From: Fusobacteriaceae bacterium
Lineage (GTDB): Bacteria > Fusobacteriota > Fusobacteriia > Fusobacteriales > Fusobacteriaceae
DNA length: 24,324 bases
Assembly (NCBI GenBank): GCA_016938425.1
Contig: JAFGUR010000222.1
Coordinates: forward strand, 1 to 24,324
Direction of reading: 5' to 3'
Made by a program: the position numbers and the translations under genes. This document shows, piece after piece, positions 22,076 to 24,324 of the stretch. Each line of letters begins with the position of its first letter. Position 1 is the stretch's first letter. The notes below the pieces were generated by a model that saw only the letters and a list, made by a program, of their open reading frames with translations, had not been told where the DNA came from and ran no database searches.

Positions 22076-23143
22076 ATGTTAACAGCACTTATTATGGCTG
22101 GGGGAAGTGGGCAAAGATTTTGGCCATTATCAACAGAAAAAAAACCTAAGCAATTGCTTAAGCTATTTAGTAGCAAATCAATGATAAGGGAAACAGTAGA
22201 TAGAATTTTACCTTTAATTCCTACAGAAAGAATATTTGTTGCAACTAATATTCAACAGGTAGAAGGAATTATGGAAGAATTACCTTTTTTGCCAAAAGAA
22301 AATATAATAATTGAACCATTAATGAAAGATACGGCAGCTTGTATAGGATATTCTGCATTGGTAGTCGAAAAAGCTTTTCCTAATAGTGAAATGGTTGTGT
22401 TAGCTTCAGATCACCTTATACAAAAGGAGCAAATTTTTAGAGATATTTTGGTAAAAGCAGCTTCAGAAGTAGTAAAAAATGAAGAAAATATTTTTACATT
22501 GGGAATTAAACCAGATAAACCACATACAGGATATGGGTATATTGAGGTAAATAAAAAGGATTTTGTAGAAAAATTAGATATATATAATGTAAAGGCTTTT
22601 CACGAAAAGCCTAATTATGATAGAGCAGAGTTTTTTTTAGAAGAAGGAAACTTTTATTGGAATAGTGGTATGTTTATATGGAAAACACATACGATTATAG
22701 AAAATATAAAAAAATACATGCCAGAGCACGGTTTGGTAATAAATAATTTAAAATTGATAATTGAGAATGAAAAATTAAATGAAGAAGAAAAAAGTGATAG
22801 GATTAAAGACGAATTTGAAAAATTTGAGAAGATTTCTATAGACTATGGAGTTATGGAAAAATCGGATAAAATTCAAGTAATACCAGTAGATATAGGTTGG
22901 AATGATATAGGGAGTTATCCGTCTTTAGAAGAAGTTTTTGAAAAAAATCAAAATGACTCAATAATAAGAAATGCTAGAGTAATAGAGATTGATAGTGAAA
23001 AAAATATTGTAATAGGAGATAAAGGAAGAACTATTGCAACTTTGGGGGTAAGGGATCTTATAATTGTTGATTCTGAAGAAGGGTTGTTAATATGTGATAA
23101 AAATAGTGCGCAGCATATAAAGAAGGTTATACAGGAGCTTTAG
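22076..23143 (+). CDS. manC: Mannose-1-phosphate guanylyltransferase (GDP-mannose pyrophosphorylase)
   Basis: Makes GDP-mannose from GTP and mannose-1-phosphate in the cytoplasm, feeding mannose, fucose or related residues into surface polysaccharide. 355 aa: the short form, without the fused phosphomannose isomerase domain of longer ManC proteins. Motifs: the pyrophosphorylase signature AGGSGQRFWPLS with PKQ (8-26), EPLMKDTAACIGYSAL, VVLASDHLI, KPHTGYGYIEV, FHEKPNYDRA, the product-binding WNSGMFIWK and VDIGWNDIGSYPSL. AAGGAG sits seven bases before the ATG. No terminator is evident after it, so the downstream sugar transferase may share its transcript. Confidence 0.93.
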   Translation: MLTALIMAGGSGQRFWPLSTEKKPKQLLKLFSSKSMIRETVDRILPLIPTERIFVATNIQQVEGIMEELPFLPKENIIIEPLMKDTAACIGYSALVVEKAFPNSEMVVLASDHLIQKEQIFRDILVKAASEVVKNEENIFTLGIKPDKPHTGYGYIEVNKKDFVEKLDIYNVKAFHEKPNYDRAEFFLEEGNFYWNSGMFIWKTHTIIENIKKYMPEHGLVINNLKLIIENEKLNEEEKSDRIKDEFEKFEKISIDYGVMEKSDKIQVIPVDIGWNDIGSYPSLEEVFEKNQNDSIIRNARVIEIDSEKNIVIGDKGRTIATLGVRDLIIVDSEEGLLICDKNSAQHIKKVIQEL

Positions 23144-23442
23144 ACTTTTTAAAACTTAATGTGATAAGTATTAATAGAAGTGTGGTAGAGCCGACTCTCT
23201 TAAATACTACAATTAAAGAAAAGCTATAAAGTAGAGCTAATAGAGGAAACTATTTAGATTTAGCAGACTTTGGAAGGGTTTTAAACGATAAGCTTAAAGC
23301 AGACACATCATAAAGAAGGAATTGAATTTTAATTTAGAGTAATAAAAATAAAGGAAAAAGAGGAAATAAGTAGTAATAATATATGGGGATAATCTGCGGC
23401 AAAAGGTTGTTCTATACTTTAATAGGGAAGGGTATAGGAATT
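23144..23442. other. Gene-free stretch with a repeat copy and a possible gene remnant
   Basis: It holds repeat copy 2 (23155-23194). A frame from 23182 then reads VVEPTLLNTTIKEKL, stop, SRANRGNYLDLADFGRVLNDKLKADTS, stop, which could be the relic of a lost gene. Just before the next gene is a CTATAC...GTATAG hairpin (23412-23417 with 23432-23437) whose loop and 3' arm carry purine-rich ribosome-site-like sequence. No convincing promoter or terminator. Confidence 0.45.
23155..23194. repeat. Dispersed repeat, copy 2 (about 40 bp)
   Basis: Partner of 17185-17224 with about 78% identity. Here the GTGG...GCCG hairpin core has lost part of its pairing. Confidence 0.6.
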
Positions 23443-24324
23443 ATGTTATATTTTAAAAAAGCAATTAATAAGATTTTTTTTATTTTAATTTTTATTCTAA
23501 TTCAAGGAATATTTTATTTTGGATTAAATATTTTAGGATTTCATCGTAATGTTTTAAGAGAAATAAAGGCTGAATTTATAGTGCTATTTATTTTGATGTT
23601 TTATGAGGGAATCTATAGGCATAAAAGTTATTTAATATGGGAAGAACTTAGGAAAACATTAAGAGTATTTACTTTATTTTTCTTGATTTCTTTAGTAATG
23701 AAAATTGCTGGCGGTCAATACAATAGCAATTTTTTGTTTTTGAATTTTTTTAATTCAATATTTAATTTGATTTTTACAATCTTTTTAGTTAAATTAAATA
23801 GGAAATATTTTTATAAGTTTTTAAAGAAAGATTTAGTCATTATAGGAGTTGGAGATTTAGCAAATAAGTTATCTACAATTGTTGATGAAAATAGCTTTAC
23901 TATGTACAATATAAAAGGCTATGTGCAATTTAGAGAGGGCGTAGATATAAAAATAGACAAGAAAAAGTATCTTGGGAAATGTCATGAAATAAGTAATTGT
24001 ATTTTTGATAATGTAGATGAAGTTATTGTTGCAATCGAAAATGTAAACGAAGAAGAGATGACCTATATAGTAAATAAACTTGATGGAAAAGTTAATAAAA
24101 TTAAATATATTCCTGATGTTAATGGACTTTTTACTTTTAATAGTGAGGTAGAAGATTATGATGGAATAATGCTTATAACAGCAGGACAATATATAAGGTC
24201 ATTTAACAGAAGGTTAGTAAAAAGGTTAATTGATATTATTGGTGGATGTGTGGGAGCATTTTTACTGATACCATTAACAATATATGTATGGTTAAAAACA
24301 GATAAAGAAGAAAGAAAAAATGGA
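23443..24324 (+). CDS. Polyprenyl-phosphate sugar-1-phosphate transferase (large PGT), 3'-partial
   Basis: The frame is open to the last base of the window (294 codons). The N-terminus has about four hydrophobic segments (KIFFILIFILIQGIFYFGL; FIVLFILMFYEGIY; VFTLFFLISLVMKI; NSIFNLIFTIFLVKL). A CoA-binding-like Rossmann region with VIIGVGDLANKL (about 128-139) follows, then SFNRRLVKRLIDIIGGCVGAFLLIPL, the entry helix of the catalytic bacterial sugar transferase domain. The DELPQL and GPR motifs lie beyond the window. The start ATG 23443 has only a weak AGGA site; an in-frame ATG at 23383 would add 20 residues (MGIICGKRLFYTLIGKGIGI) but has no ribosome site. It starts lipid-linked repeat-unit synthesis in the locus headed by manC. 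Confidence 0.9.
   Translation, partial: MLYFKKAINKIFFILIFILIQGIFYFGLNILGFHRNVLREIKAEFIVLFILMFYEGIYRHKSYLIWEELRKTLRVFTLFFLISLVMKIAGGQYNSNFLFLNFFNSIFNLIFTIFLVKLNRKYFYKFLKKDLVIIGVGDLANKLSTIVDENSFTMYNIKGYVQFREGVDIKIDKKKYLGKCHEISNCIFDNVDEVIVAIENVNEEEMTYIVNKLDGKVNKIKYIPDVNGLFTFNSEVEDYDGIMLITAGQYIRSFNRRLVKRLIDIIGGCVGAFLLIPLTIYVWLKTDKEERKNG

Noticed and set aside
23390..23442. JUMPstart/ops element upstream of the polysaccharide gene
   Set aside because: The segment has CTGCGGCAAAAGG but not the GGCGGTAGC core.
23869..24189. Minus-strand frame opposite the right-hand sugar transferase
   Set aside because: The + strand reads a clear membrane enzyme through the whole stretch; the antisense product is Ile/Tyr/Asn-rich noise.

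Overview
The window is about 24.3 kb of very AT-rich bacterial DNA. Strong Shine-Dalgarno sites, intrinsic terminators, lipoproteins with clear lipoboxes and a giant fused activator/2-hydroxyacyl-CoA dehydratase-like protein together suggest a strictly anaerobic Fusobacterium-like organism. That assignment is inferred from gene content and base composition; there is no rRNA or tRNA gene here to confirm it.

Layout. (1) 1-3380, + strand: the end of one surface-polysaccharide locus, with a large polyprenyl-phosphate sugar-1-phosphate transferase (5' end outside the window), galE, a terminator, then a separately promoted GT4 glycosyltransferase. (2) 3462-8023, - strand: a two-gene operon of a bacterial SNF2 ATPase and an unrecognised 591-aa partner, driven by a near-consensus promoter and ended by a perfect 24-bp-arm bidirectional terminator. 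(3) 8211-12491, - strand: a 1426-aa protein with two ASKHA activator modules fused to dehydratase-like modules. (4) 12492-13054: a gene-free mosaic of GC-richer palindromic repeats. (5) 13055-13798: an EEP-family phosphohydrolase or nuclease. (6) 14030-17138: two convergent lipoprotein genes whose shared bidirectional terminator was hit by an IS1182-type element, now decayed, leaving a 22-bp palindromic duplication. (7) 17265-18131: truB. (8) 18258-20201: a compact stress module of marR, a pirin-like quercetinase and an AzoR-type quinone/azo reductase. Matching palindromic operators lie at both promoters, and the module ends in an unusual ~105-nt hairpin. (9) 20298-21488: an Rpn-family PD-(D/E)XK nuclease gene bounded by dispersed repeats. 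(10) 21640-21819: a small unknown gene. (11) 22014 to the end, + strand: the start of a second polysaccharide locus, with a mannose-1-phosphate guanylyltransferase and a second large sugar-1-phosphate transferase cut by the window edge.

How the genes work together: GalE and the GDP-mannose pyrophosphorylase supply UDP-galactose and GDP-mannose. The two membrane sugar-1-phosphate transferases would start lipid-linked repeat units, which the GT4 enzyme would extend. The MarR/pirin/AzoR set looks like a quinone- or electrophile-responsive detoxification circuit. I saw no CRISPR array, prophage, toxin-antitoxin pair or recognised defence island. The least ordinary parts are the SNF2-partner operon, the fused activator protein, the marR regulatory layout, the C-rich hairpin RNA and the IS insertion into a terminator.
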